Assembly: GCA_043758775.1 (NCBI GenBank)
Contig: JAYVMU010000010.1
Coordinates: 20,446-84,445 of the forward strand
Length of the DNA stretch: 64,000 nucleotides
Origin: JACMMS01 sp043758775
GTDB taxonomy: Bacteria; Pseudomonadota; Gammaproteobacteria; Burkholderiales; Methylophilaceae
Direction of reading: 5' to 3'
Positions 34,637-42,826 of the stretch are shown one piece after another (the first letter of the stretch is position 1; each line of letters begins with the position of its first letter). The notes under the pieces are model-generated. The model worked only from the letters and a program-made list of their open reading frames with translations. It had not been told where the DNA came from and did no database searches. Position numbers and translations under genes: made by a program.

Positions 34637-34930
34637 GGCCCCTTAGCTCATGCTTGGTTAGAGCAGCGGACTCATAAATATATTTGTGCCATATACGTGG
34701 AAACTGTATATGGGATGGTGTCAAATTCGGTGAAACCTAAATACAGCAATGTACAAGGCAATGCCGAGCGAAGCCTCAAGTGGAAATGCTTGTTGAACGT
34801 GTAGAGACTTGACGGCACCCACCTAACGCAATCTTATGATTGTTATGGTGAAGACAAAGTCCAGGGAGGCGGGAAACCGTCACAAACCAGAATCCGTTGG
34901 TACTGTGTTCGACTCACAGAGGGGCCACCA
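34637..34930 (+). tRNA. tRNA-Ile(CAU) interrupted by a group I intron
   Basis: The 5' exon (34637-34675) and 3' exon (34891-34930) join into a full cloverleaf: acceptor GGCCCCT/AGGGGCC, D-arm GCTC...GAGC, anticodon stem GCGGA/TCCGT with loop CTCATAA, T-arm CTGTG-TTCGACT-CACAG, and encoded CCA. The CAT anticodon with this body matches E. coli tRNA-Ile2 (the lysidine-modified AUA reader) rather than tRNA-Met. It is unusual in being split between anticodon base 36 and the purine at 37. The genomic island begins right after the CCA. Confidence 0.92.
34676..34890 (+). ncRNA. Group I self-splicing intron (Azoarcus/IC3-like) in the anticodon loop
   Basis: 215 bases without an ORF. The 5' exon ends CAT and can pair with the guide GTG at 34686-34688, leaving the U-G pair required at the 5' splice site; the intron ends in G (34890), the omega-G. 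P2 is an 8-bp stem CCATATAC (34689) / GTATATGG (34706) closed by a GAAA-type loop. Core segments GATGGTGTCAAATTCGG, GTAGAGACTTGACGGCACCC, AGTCCAGGGA and the terminal CACAAACCAG correspond closely to the Azoarcus BH72 tRNA-Ile intron as remembered. Boundaries were placed by the U-G and omega-G rules, since the repeated AA allows a shift of one or two bases. Confidence 0.92.
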
Positions 34931-34949
34931 TTCACCAGTATCACAGCGT

Positions 34950-34969
34950 ATCGTGATACCTCTAAAGCC
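34950..34969 (+). repeat. Left island end, candidate attL repeat
   Basis: ATCGTGATACCTCTAAAGCC recurs at 47536 with one mismatch in 20. It lies 20 bases after the tRNA CCA, just before a terminator stem, and its right-end twin also leads into a terminator stem. Confidence 0.7.
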
Positions 34970-34996
34970 TAATATCCACATGGTGTTAGGCTTTTT
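34964..34996 (+). terminator. Terminator behind tRNA-Ile
   Basis: Stem AAAGCCTAA / TTAGGCTTT with a 13-base loop followed by T-rich sequence. It should end the intron-containing tRNA transcript before the integrase. Confidence 0.75.
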
Positions 34997-35030
34997 CTTT
35001 ATATCAATTCACATCACATCATTGCTTGAC

Positions 35031-35094
35031 ATACCGTCAATTTTAACGGTATAAATGACGGTATCTTACATTTTCACATAAGCGATACCGTCAA
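35031..35094. repeat. Cluster of TGACGGTAT repeats upstream of the integrase (left arm sites)
   Basis: Four copies in both orientations: ATACCGTCAA at 35031-35040 and 35085-35094, TAACGGTAT at 35044-35052 and TGACGGTAT at 35056-35064. The last abuts the integrase ATG. The same nonamer occurs twice at the other end of the island. They are probably arm-type binding sites for the integrase or AlpA and could also mediate autorepression (inference). Confidence 0.65.
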
Positions 35095-36303
35095 ATGCTT
35101 ACAGTTACCGCTATAAATCAAGCTAAGCCGAAAGATAAACCTTATAAATTAGTAGATGAAAAAGGCTTGTATTTACTTATTCAATCAAGGGGTAGCAAAC
35201 TTTGGCGTCTGGATTATCGGTTTAATGGTAAGCGTAAAACTTTAGCTTTTGGCGCATATCCTGATTTATCACTAGCAGAGGCTAGAGGTAAACGAGATAA
35301 AGCACGTAATTTGCTTGTTAATGAGGTAGACCCTAGCGAAACTAAGAAAGCGATTAAAGGAGCCAAACAAAATTTAATGGCTAATAGCTTTGAAACGATA
35401 GCGCGTGAATGGATAGCAACCAAAATGCAAGCAAAAAGTGAAGGCTATCAAAAGAATGTATTAAGACGTTTTGAGCTGTATTTATTCCCATGGCTAGGTA
35501 AGCGCACAATATCTGAAATAACCGCCCCTGAGTTGCTAGATGTTGTTAGACGTATTGAAAAACTTAACAAGGTTGAAACCGCTTATCGAACATTACAAGC
35601 CACTGGACAAGTGTTTAGATATGCTGTGCAAACAGGTCGCACCTTACGTGACATTACTACTGATTTACGCGGTGCATTAACGCCTAGCCTTACTAAACAT
35701 ATGGCCTCGTTTACAGAACCTAAAGATGTGGCAGAACTTATGCGCGCTATCGATGGTTTTACTGGCACTTTAACCGTACAGATAGCCTTACGGTTAGCAC
35801 CATTAGTGTTTGTGCGCCCCAGTGAGCTACGCAAAGCCAAATGGGTAGATATAAACCTTGATGCTAGTGAGTGGCGTTACTTAGTTACAAAAACTAAGAC
35901 AGAACACATCGTGCCATTATGTACTCAAGCCGTAAATCTACTTAAACAAATACAGCCATTATCAGGTAGTGGAGAGTATGTTTTTCAAGGTGGCCATAAT
36001 CCTGATAAAGCTATGAGTGAAGCTGCCATTAATGCAGCCTTAAGACGTATGGGGTACGATACTAAAACGGAAATTACAGGACATGGCTTTAGAGCAATGG
36101 CTCGTACCATATTGCATGAACGTTTGAATATAGATCCGCATATAATTGAACACCAGCTTGCCCACAAAGTGCCAGATGCGCTAGGTGCAGCGTACAACCG
36201 TACTAAGTTTTTAGAGCAACGCAAATTGATGATGCAGCAATGGGCAGATTACTTAGACGAACTTAAAGTTGGTGCGAAGGTAGTACCATTTAAGAAAGCC
36301 TAA
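35095..36303 (+). CDS. Island integrase, P4-type tyrosine recombinase (DUF4102)
   Basis: 402 residues. N-terminal DUF4102 domain (KLVDEKGLYLLIQSRGSKLW, RKTLAFGAYPDLSLAEAR), a core-binding domain about 95-190 and a catalytic domain with Arg in FVRPSELRKAKW, HGFRAMARTIL, HQLAHKVPDALGAAYNR and the nucleophile Tyr in AAYNRTKF. It integrates elements at tRNA 3' ends; here it sits 165 bases from tRNA-Ile and points away from it. No Shine-Dalgarno precedes the ATG; a repeat does. Confidence 0.93.
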   Translation: MLTVTAINQAKPKDKPYKLVDEKGLYLLIQSRGSKLWRLDYRFNGKRKTLAFGAYPDLSLAEARGKRDKARNLLVNEVDPSETKKAIKGAKQNLMANSFETIAREWIATKMQAKSEGYQKNVLRRFELYLFPWLGKRTISEITAPELLDVVRRIEKLNKVETAYRTLQATGQVFRYAVQTGRTLRDITTDLRGALTPSLTKHMASFTEPKDVAELMRAIDGFTGTLTVQIALRLAPLVFVRPSELRKAKWVDINLDASEWRYLVTKTKTEHIVPLCTQAVNLLKQIQPLSGSGEYVFQGGHNPDKAMSEAAINAALRRMGYDTKTEITGHGFRAMARTILHERLNIDPHIIEHQLAHKVPDALGAAYNRTKFLEQRKLMMQQWADYLDELKVGAKVVPFKKA

Positions 36304-36435
36304 GTCAGTTTAACTCGATTTAACACTTTATTTATCAATGGTAAGTAACGACTGCATGATTACCAAACGTGAACATCTCAACACATTTGCAATTGTGATG
36401 TGACTTCTTAATTAATGAGGCAACGAAGTGATTGT

Positions 36436-36945
36436 ATGAACATCAAAGAAAAGGTCATTGAATCTATTGATAGTTCAATTTTATCGTTAGGGGAAATGCA
36501 TTCTGAAACTACTTTATCAAATCGATTAACTCCTGAGAGAAAAAATGAATTATTTGATGTCATAGAAACGGCTTTATTAGCATTTGAGGATGCAAGGCAA
36601 TCAATAGTTAATAACGACACTAATCCTTATTTCATATTACCTTATACCGTTGCAATATCGTTAGCTGGCTCAGTGTGGGGGCAACTTCGAGGGGCTTATA
36701 GCATGTCAAATGCAATGGCTAAAAGCGGAGCTGCTGGGAAAAAAGCTAAGTATCAACCATTAAAAAACCTTGCTCAAAAATTAGTTAGTGAAAAGAATTT
36801 CAAGAGCAGACGTAACGCAGCAAAAACAATAATGTCTGAAATTATCGTTGAAAGTAAAAAGTTAAACATTTATTTAAGTCAGGATCAAGCCGAAATAACA
36901 ATAACTCGCTGGCTAAAAGAAATGGGTTTGCCAGCAAACGTATGA
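36436..36945 (+). CDS. Hypothetical island protein
   Basis: 169 residues from the ATG of MNIKEKVIES; a frame-compatible ATG at 36415 is also possible and neither has a clear ribosome site. I do not recognise the family. It is helical and charged, with one mildly hydrophobic stretch (FILPYTVAISLAGSVWGQL) and a Lys-rich C-terminal half ending in a helix-turn-helix-like EITITRWLKEMGLP. Island cargo of unknown role. Confidence 0.55.
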   Translation: MNIKEKVIESIDSSILSLGEMHSETTLSNRLTPERKNELFDVIETALLAFEDARQSIVNNDTNPYFILPYTVAISLAGSVWGQLRGAYSMSNAMAKSGAAGKKAKYQPLKNLAQKLVSEKNFKSRRNAAKTIMSEIIVESKKLNIYLSQDQAEITITRWLKEMGLPANV

Positions 36946-36950
36946 CTTTA

Positions 36951-36977
36951 GCTTGCAAAGGCAATACCTTAGCAAGC
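36951..36977. repeat. Hairpin after the hypothetical gene
   Basis: GCTTGC-A-AAGG and CCTT-A-GCAAGC pair around a CAATA loop with one A-A mismatch. No T run follows. It may be a weak terminator or transcript end. Confidence 0.45.
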
Positions 36978-37012
36978 GCACAATATATTTGTGATATTTA
37001 GTAAATGTCATA

Positions 37013-37043
37013 CTTCGCTCCGAAACTTACAGCTACGGAGTGA
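37013..37043. promoter_or_regulatory. Inverted repeat over the alpA-like leader
   Basis: TTCGCTCCG and CGGAGTGAA (one mismatch) flank 13 bases immediately before the AlpA-like start. GGAG of the right arm would also be the ribosome binding site, so the hairpin could hide it. Confidence 0.4.
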
Positions 37044-37049
37044 ATTATC

Positions 37050-37280
37050 ATGACACAAATCACAAACAGCATCATTTCTGATGCCCTTAAAAACTTCGAT
37101 TTTCTACCTGATTCGGCCAGTGTTCGTCAGCCAGTAGTTCAAGCACTATATGCATGTTCAGCAGCCAGTGTTTGGCGTGGCGTAAAAGCTGGTCGCATAC
37201 CTAAGCCACGTAAATTATCCCTTAGAACAACTTGCTGGAATGTTGGTGAGTTGCGTCAAGCACTAGCAGCCGCTAAATAA
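37050..37280 (+). CDS. AlpA-like HTH regulator / excisionase
   Basis: 76 residues. A MerR-type winged helix-turn-helix in the AlpA style: ALYACSAASVWRGVKAGRIPKPRKLSLRTTCWNVGELRQALA, where the xGRxPxPxKLxxRxxxW pattern is characteristic. AlpA proteins control integrase expression and excision of P4-like islands; the TGACGGTAT repeats are possible targets. Confidence 0.82.
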   Translation: MTQITNSIISDALKNFDFLPDSASVRQPVVQALYACSAASVWRGVKAGRIPKPRKLSLRTTCWNVGELRQALAAAK

Positions 37281-37306
37281 GCTAAGGCTTTTTAGAGGAG
37301 CTGAGT

Positions 37307-37750
37307 ATGGCGAAACGTCATCAAAACCCCCGTTTAGCAAAAATTCATCGGAGTTACAAAATCGATGAAATTGCTGAACTATACGGCACACATAAAAACA
37401 CGGTTCTTAACTGGATAAAACAGGGGCTACCGACTTTTGACAACAAGCGGCCATTGATGATTTTAGGGAGTGACTTAAATGCTTTCCATGCAAAACGGAG
37501 AGTAAAAAACAAGCACCCTTGCAAGCCAAATGAAATCTATTGTATGAAGTGCAAAATACCCAAAGAACCTGCAGCTGGCATGGTGGAATATAAGCCCGTG
37601 AATGAAAAAACTGGCAACCTCATTGGCATCTGCCCAGCATGCGAAACATTGATGTACAGACGAATTAGCATAGCCAAGATTAAGCAATTTTCCACCCTTA
37701 TGGGCTTCACGTTACCGCAAGCACATTTACACATAGTTGATGGCTATTAA
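37307..37750 (+). CDS. HTH plus zinc-ribbon protein paired with a recombinase
   Basis: 147 residues. N-terminal helix-turn-helix (about 15-45: YKIDEIAELYGTHKNTVLNWIKQGLPTFD is the DNA-reading block), then a cysteine quartet C-x2-C (YCMKCKIP) and C-x2-C (GICPACETL) that should bind zinc. I do not know a function. It ends 36 bases before a second tyrosine recombinase, and the two probably act together (adjacency, same strand). Good AGGAG before the ATG. Confidence 0.7.
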   Translation: MAKRHQNPRLAKIHRSYKIDEIAELYGTHKNTVLNWIKQGLPTFDNKRPLMILGSDLNAFHAKRRVKNKHPCKPNEIYCMKCKIPKEPAAGMVEYKPVNEKTGNLIGICPACETLMYRRISIAKIKQFSTLMGFTLPQAHLHIVDGY

Positions 37751-37786
37751 CCCTCCATAAACTGTGACCTCAGTAAAGGAATAAAT

Positions 37787-38905
37787 ATGATGTTAAAACA
37801 CAACCCAGATAACGAAAGAATCAAGCATAAATACTTCACGTTCTTGAAAGAAGCAAAGCGTGTAAGTGATCCAACAATTGACGGCGTGGCTAAAGCACTA
37901 GCAAGGTTTGAAGAATATACAAATTACAAAGACTTTAAAACTTTTAGGCATGAACAAGCCACTGGTTTTAAAAAACAACTTATTCAGCAGAAAGCTTTGC
38001 ACAAAGATACTAAGCTCAGTAAGTCAACCATCCATAGCACCTTTGCACATCTTAAGTGCTTTTTTGAATGGTTGGCACGTGAGCAAGGCTATAAATCACG
38101 TATCCAATATTCGCACGCTGAATACTTCAATACATCTAACAAAGACTTGCAAGTGGCTACCGCAAGAAGAGTTCAAAAATTTCCAACTATTGACCAAATT
38201 AAGCATGTTTTAAACACTATGCCCACAAACACAGAAATAGAGCATCGTAATCGTGCTTTAATTGCATTTACATTGCTGACTGGAGCTAGAGATAGTGCTA
38301 TTGCTTCAGCTAAACTTAAACATATTAATTCAGAGGATGGAAGTTTCGACCAAGATGCACGTGATGTAAAAACTAAGTTTAGCAAAACTTTTAAAACCAC
38401 TTTTTTCCCTGTGGGAGATGAGATTAAGCAAATAGTAAATGAGTGGGTGAATTATCTAAAAACGGAAAAGCTGTATGGTAATGACGATCCATTGTTCCCA
38501 ATGACCGAAAATGGCTTAGATAAACAAAAGCAATTTAGTGCAGTTGGAATTACGCCTAAAAATTGGAGCACCACCTCACCAATAAGAGATATTTTCAAAA
38601 AAGCATTTGCAAAGGCTAACTTACCCTATTTTAATCCACATAGTTTTAGAAATACATTGGTGCAGTTTGGGTATTCAGTTTGTAAAAAAGATATTGAAGC
38701 ATTAAAAGCATGGAGCCAAAATTTAGGCCATGGAGGCATGCTGATTACTCTGACTAGCTATGGCGAGATAGGTTGGCAAAGGCAGGAAGAAATATTAAAA
38801 AATTTAAATTATCAAAAATCGCAACTACCAGCAAACAACCTTGCTGATGAAATTGCTCAAATATTAATAGCTAAGGGCGCAACCTTTCCAGCTTCAATAT
38901 TTTAA
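37787..38905 (+). CDS. Second tyrosine-type recombinase
   Basis: 372 residues, unrelated in detail to the P4-type integrase. Core-binding domain about 10-130; catalytic Arg in LLTGARDSAIAS, His-Arg in HSFRNTLVQFG, Gly-His in LGHGGMLITLTSYG with the likely nucleophile Tyr. It lacks the DUF4102 domain. The usual His of HxxR is present. It may have brought in, or still move, the HTH/zinc gene or the hsd block; no recombination target could be identified. Confidence 0.85.
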   Translation: MMLKHNPDNERIKHKYFTFLKEAKRVSDPTIDGVAKALARFEEYTNYKDFKTFRHEQATGFKKQLIQQKALHKDTKLSKSTIHSTFAHLKCFFEWLAREQGYKSRIQYSHAEYFNTSNKDLQVATARRVQKFPTIDQIKHVLNTMPTNTEIEHRNRALIAFTLLTGARDSAIASAKLKHINSEDGSFDQDARDVKTKFSKTFKTTFFPVGDEIKQIVNEWVNYLKTEKLYGNDDPLFPMTENGLDKQKQFSAVGITPKNWSTTSPIRDIFKKAFAKANLPYFNPHSFRNTLVQFGYSVCKKDIEALKAWSQNLGHGGMLITLTSYGEIGWQRQEEILKNLNYQKSQLPANNLADEIAQILIAKGATFPASIF

Positions 38906-38964
38906 ATGGTTTCTATTTTCCTCTAAATTTGGCATTATCATGCCATAGGGAGAGTCAATAAAAA

Positions 38965-40572
38965 ATGTCAGAAGAACAACGCAGGCAATTACAACAACAG
39001 CTTTGGAATATCGCTAACACGCTCAGAGGCAAAATGAATGCCGATGAGTTCCGTGACTACATCTTAGGCTTTATCTTTTACAAATATCTCTCTGAGAAAA
39101 TCCAACGCTTTGCCGATGGCGAACTCGCACAAGAAAGCCTTAATTTCGCGGAATTAAGCGAAACTAGCAAAGAAGGCCAGGCGTATATCGCTGCACTTGA
39201 GTCTGCTGCACTTGATGAATTAGGCTACTTTCTTAAACCTTCTGAGTTATTTGGCGCGATTGCTAAAAAAGGGAATAACCAGCTAGATACTGAAGGTGCA
39301 GGCGCTAGCCATAACTTCATACTGGGCGACCTCACCCGCATACTGAAGAATATCGAGCAAAGCACACTTGGCACAGACAGCGCTGATGACTTTGTGAACC
39401 TGTTTGAAGACTTAGACTTAACCTCTTCAAAGCTCGGCAAGTCTGAAACAGAAAAGAATGAAATTGTATCTAAAGTACTATCCCATTTAGACAGCATTGA
39501 CTTCAACCTCTCAGACACTGAGGGCGATGTATTAGGCGATGCTTACGAGTATTTAATTGGGCAATTTGCCAGTGGTGCAGGTAAAAAAGCAGGTGAGTTC
39601 TACACCCCGCAGCCAGTTTCTACCCTGCTCGCCAAACTTGTCACTCTTGACAATAAGCAGATTAGAAGTATCTATGACGCAGCGTGTGGCAGTGGCTCGC
39701 TCTTGCTACGTGTTAAGCGTGTGTATGACCCCAAAGGTGAAAAGAAGGTCAAGATTTACGGACAAGAGCTTAATCGTACCACCTACAACTTATGCCGCAT
39801 GAATATGATTATGCATGACGTGCATTACGCAGACTTTGACATCAAGCAAGAAGACACGCTAGAGCGCCCGCAGCATATGCATCTAAAGTTTGATGCAATC
39901 GTGGCTAACCCACCGTTCTCAGCGCACTGGAACGCTAGCCCGATACTTACGAATGATGAGCGTTATAGCCAATACGGCAGGTTAGCGCCTAGCACAAAAG
40001 CTGATATGGCCTTTGTGCAGCATATGGTGCATCACTTATCTGAAGACGGTACGATGGCCATTATTCTGCCGCATGGTGTGCTATTCCGTGGCGCGGCTGA
40101 AGGACATATTAGGCAATACTTAATCGAGCAGCTTAACTACCTAGATGCAGTCATCGGGTTGCCAGCTAATATCTTCTATGGCACTAGCATCCCCACTTGT
40201 GTACTAGTATTTAAAAAGTGCCGTAAGCATCCAGATAACATCTTGTTTATCGATGCGAGCCAACACTTTGATAAAGTCAAAACGCAGAACGTCATTCGCC
40301 CTGAGCATATTCAAAAAATAGTAGATGCTTACAAAGCCAGAACTAACGAGGATAAGTACAGTCATGTAGCAAGCCTAAATGATGTTAAAGCCAACGATTA
40401 CAACCTTAATATACCGCGTTATGTGGATACTTTTGAGTCTGAAGACAGCATTGACTTGAGCCTAATCTCTGCGCAGATAGCAGCGCTAGAGCAAGTGAGC
40501 CAAGCTACAGACGCCTCCATTGCAGCGTTTTGTAAAGAGCTAGGCATAGCACCACCATTTGCGCAGGAGTGA
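38965..40572 (+). CDS. hsdM: Type I restriction-modification methylase subunit HsdM
   Basis: 535 residues. N-terminal helical HsdM domain (WNIANTLRGKMNADEFRDYILG), SAM-binding motif I in YDAACGSGSLLLRV and the catalytic NPPF in AIVANPPFSAHW, typical of N6-adenine methylases. With HsdS it methylates the host target; with HsdR it forms the nuclease. AGGGAG precedes the ATG. First gene of the hsd unit. Confidence 0.95.
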   Translation: MSEEQRRQLQQQLWNIANTLRGKMNADEFRDYILGFIFYKYLSEKIQRFADGELAQESLNFAELSETSKEGQAYIAALESAALDELGYFLKPSELFGAIAKKGNNQLDTEGAGASHNFILGDLTRILKNIEQSTLGTDSADDFVNLFEDLDLTSSKLGKSETEKNEIVSKVLSHLDSIDFNLSDTEGDVLGDAYEYLIGQFASGAGKKAGEFYTPQPVSTLLAKLVTLDNKQIRSIYDAACGSGSLLLRVKRVYDPKGEKKVKIYGQELNRTTYNLCRMNMIMHDVHYADFDIKQEDTLERPQHMHLKFDAIVANPPFSAHWNASPILTNDERYSQYGRLAPSTKADMAFVQHMVHHLSEDGTMAIILPHGVLFRGAAEGHIRQYLIEQLNYLDAVIGLPANIFYGTSIPTCVLVFKKCRKHPDNILFIDASQHFDKVKTQNVIRPEHIQKIVDAYKARTNEDKYSHVASLNDVKANDYNLNIPRYVDTFESEDSIDLSLISAQIAALEQVSQATDASIAAFCKELGIAPPFAQE

Positions 40573-40574
40573 GT

Positions 40575-41600
40575 ATGAATAATGCTGAAAATGACCAAAA
40601 CATAATCATCTACAATACCGCAGATGGCAAAGCAGCGGTATCGCTGTATGCACGTGACGGTAACGTTTGGATGAACCAACAACAGTTAGCGGAGCTTTTT
40701 GACACCTCTAAGCAAAATGTCAGCCTACACATCAATAACATTCTGAAAGAAAAGGAGTTATTGCAAGATTCAGTTGTCAAGGATTACTTGACAACTGCTA
40801 GTGATAACAAACAATACAACGTCACATTTTATGCACTCGACATGGTTCTTGCCATAGGTTTTAGAGTACGTAGCACACGCGGCACAGAGTTTAGAAAGTG
40901 GGCAAATACTCACTTGAAACAATACCTGATTAAAGGTTTTGTGATGGATGATGAGCGCCTGAAAAATCCGAATGGTAGAGCAGATTACTTTGATGAGTTG
41001 CTTGATCGCATTCGTGATATACGTGCTTCAGAGAAGCGTTTTTACCAAAAAGTACGTGACTTGCTTGCGCTTTCATCTGATTACGATGCTACAGATAAAG
41101 CCACGCAGATGTTCTTTGCTGAAACGCAAAACAAACTATTATATGCCGTCACAGGTAACACGGCGGCTGAAATTATTGTAAGCCGTGCTGATGCTGATGC
41201 GCCGAATATGAACCTGAATACATGGAAAGGTAGCGTGGTACGCAAGGCAGACATTACCACAGCGAAAAACTATCTCAATGCAGATGAAGTGGATAGCCTA
41301 AACCGCCTTACTATCATCTTTTTAGAAACTGCTGAGTTACGTGTTAAAGAGCGCAAAGACCTCACCACCCAATATTGGCGTGACAATGTGGACAAGCTGC
41401 TTACCTTTAGCGATAAACCAATACTTAGTACGGTGGGCAAAGTCAGCCATGCCCAAATGGAAAAGAAAGTAAGTGAAGTTTACGAGCAATTTGATTCAAG
41501 GCGTAAACAAGAGCAAGCCCTAGAGGCTGATGCAGAAGATTTGCGTGACTTGGATGAAGTGGCTAAAGCGGTGACTAAAAGTAAGCGAGATAAAGGATGA
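40575..41600 (+). CDS. RhuM-like protein
   Basis: 341 residues from the ATG behind CAGGAG; a GTG at 40569 overlapping the hsdM stop is a second option. N-terminal HTH-like RhuM block (GNVWMNQQQLAELFDTSKQNVSLHINNIL) and a C-terminal helical block from about residue 150 (TQMFFAETQNKLLYAVTG, AEIIVSRADADAPNM). RhuM proteins take their name from a Salmonella pathogenicity island and often sit inside type I R-M operons; the mechanism is unknown. It overlaps hsdS by four bases. Confidence 0.85.
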   Translation: MNNAENDQNIIIYNTADGKAAVSLYARDGNVWMNQQQLAELFDTSKQNVSLHINNILKEKELLQDSVVKDYLTTASDNKQYNVTFYALDMVLAIGFRVRSTRGTEFRKWANTHLKQYLIKGFVMDDERLKNPNGRADYFDELLDRIRDIRASEKRFYQKVRDLLALSSDYDATDKATQMFFAETQNKLLYAVTGNTAAEIIVSRADADAPNMNLNTWKGSVVRKADITTAKNYLNADEVDSLNRLTIIFLETAELRVKERKDLTTQYWRDNVDKLLTFSDKPILSTVGKVSHAQMEKKVSEVYEQFDSRRKQEQALEADAEDLRDLDEVAKAVTKSKRDKG

Positions 41601-42778
41601 GTGTGCCAGCGCTGAGATTTAAAGAGTTTACTAGCTCTTGGACTTCAAATAAAGTTGGAGATATTTGTGACTTTATTGTACCTGGTAGAAATAAGCCCAA
41701 GAACTTTGATGGTGAATTACCTTGGATAACAACACCAGATATAGAGCAAAGTGGAGTAATCAACTATTCTAAGAAAAATTTAAATATATCAAAAGAGGAA
41801 GCCAAAACTGTTGGTTCTAAGGTAGTACCTAAAAACTCAATTATTATTTCGTGCGTAGGTGATTTAGGTTTAGTTGCAATCACTGGCAGAGAGTTAGTTA
41901 TCAATCAACAGCTTCATGCCTTTATTCCAAAAGAAACAGTTTATTTTAGGTTTCTTCTTTTTGCATTAATAATACAAAAACCTTACATGGAAATGGTAGC
42001 AACAAAAACTGCCGTTCCGTATATGAATAAAGATAATTGCAATTCAATTCCTGTCGTAATGCCTTCGTTAGCTGAGCAAACCAAAATCGCCAACTTCCTC
42101 ACCGCAGTCGATGAAAAAATCACCCAACTCTCCCAAAAGTGCGAACTAATAACGCAGTACAAAAAAGGGGTAATGCAGCAGATATTTAGCCAAAAGTTGC
42201 GCTTTAAGGGTGATGATGGGCAGGATTTTCCTGATTGGGAACAAAAAAGACTAGGAGACATTAGTAAATTCTTTTCAGGCGGTACTCCACTTACTACAAA
42301 TAAAAGCTTCTATAACGGAAATATCGCTTTTATTAAATCGGGTGAGATAAGTGCAGAAAGAACGGCTCAGTTTATTACAGAGATTGGCTTAAAAGGCTCA
42401 TCAGCTAAAATGGTTTCCTCTGGCGATTTGCTTTATGCGCTTTATGGTGCGACAAGTGGGGAAGTTGCAATTTCCAGAATCTCCGGTGCAATTAATCAGG
42501 CAGTGTTATGCATCAGATCTAAATTAAATACATACTATCTCTACTCATATTTGCGCCACATGAAAAGCTCAATACTAGAAACTTATTTACAAGGAGGGCA
42601 AGGCAATTTATCTGCTGAAATTATTAAGTCTCTAGTCTTGCCCTGCCCAAATGATAATGAACAAAACAAAATAGCTAACTTCCTCACTGCGATAGACGAC
42701 AAGCTCACACATACTCAAAACCAACTTGCAGCAGCCAAGCAATACAAGCAGGGCTTGCTACAGCAGATGTTTGTTTAA
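41597..42778 (+). CDS. hsdS: Type I R-M specificity subunit HsdS
   Basis: 393 residues. Two target-recognition domains (about 5-150 and 210-355), each followed by a conserved helical spacer: KIANFLTAVDEKITQLSQK and KIANFLTAIDDKLTHTQNQ. The second recognition domain starts WEQKRLGDISKFFSGGTP. It is full length, so a bipartite target is expected; the sequence of the target cannot be predicted here. Start overlaps the end of rhuM. Confidence 0.94.
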   Translation: MSVPALRFKEFTSSWTSNKVGDICDFIVPGRNKPKNFDGELPWITTPDIEQSGVINYSKKNLNISKEEAKTVGSKVVPKNSIIISCVGDLGLVAITGRELVINQQLHAFIPKETVYFRFLLFALIIQKPYMEMVATKTAVPYMNKDNCNSIPVVMPSLAEQTKIANFLTAVDEKITQLSQKCELITQYKKGVMQQIFSQKLRFKGDDGQDFPDWEQKRLGDISKFFSGGTPLTTNKSFYNGNIAFIKSGEISAERTAQFITEIGLKGSSAKMVSSGDLLYALYGATSGEVAISRISGAINQAVLCIRSKLNTYYLYSYLRHMKSSILETYLQGGQGNLSAEIIKSLVLPCPNDNEQNKIANFLTAIDDKLTHTQNQLAAAKQYKQGLLQQMFV

Positions 42779-42826
42779 GATGCTAAATTCGCGCAAACCT
42801 CAAGTAAACCCGTTAAAATTAGAATT

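Noticed and set aside
34836..35054. 72-codon ORF on the plus strand
   Set aside because: It runs through the group I intron, the tRNA 3' exon and the terminator; no coding signals.
37787..42778. Phase-variable hsdS inversion driven by the second recombinase
   Set aside because: Only one complete hsdS is present, with no inverted partial copy or repeats flanking it.
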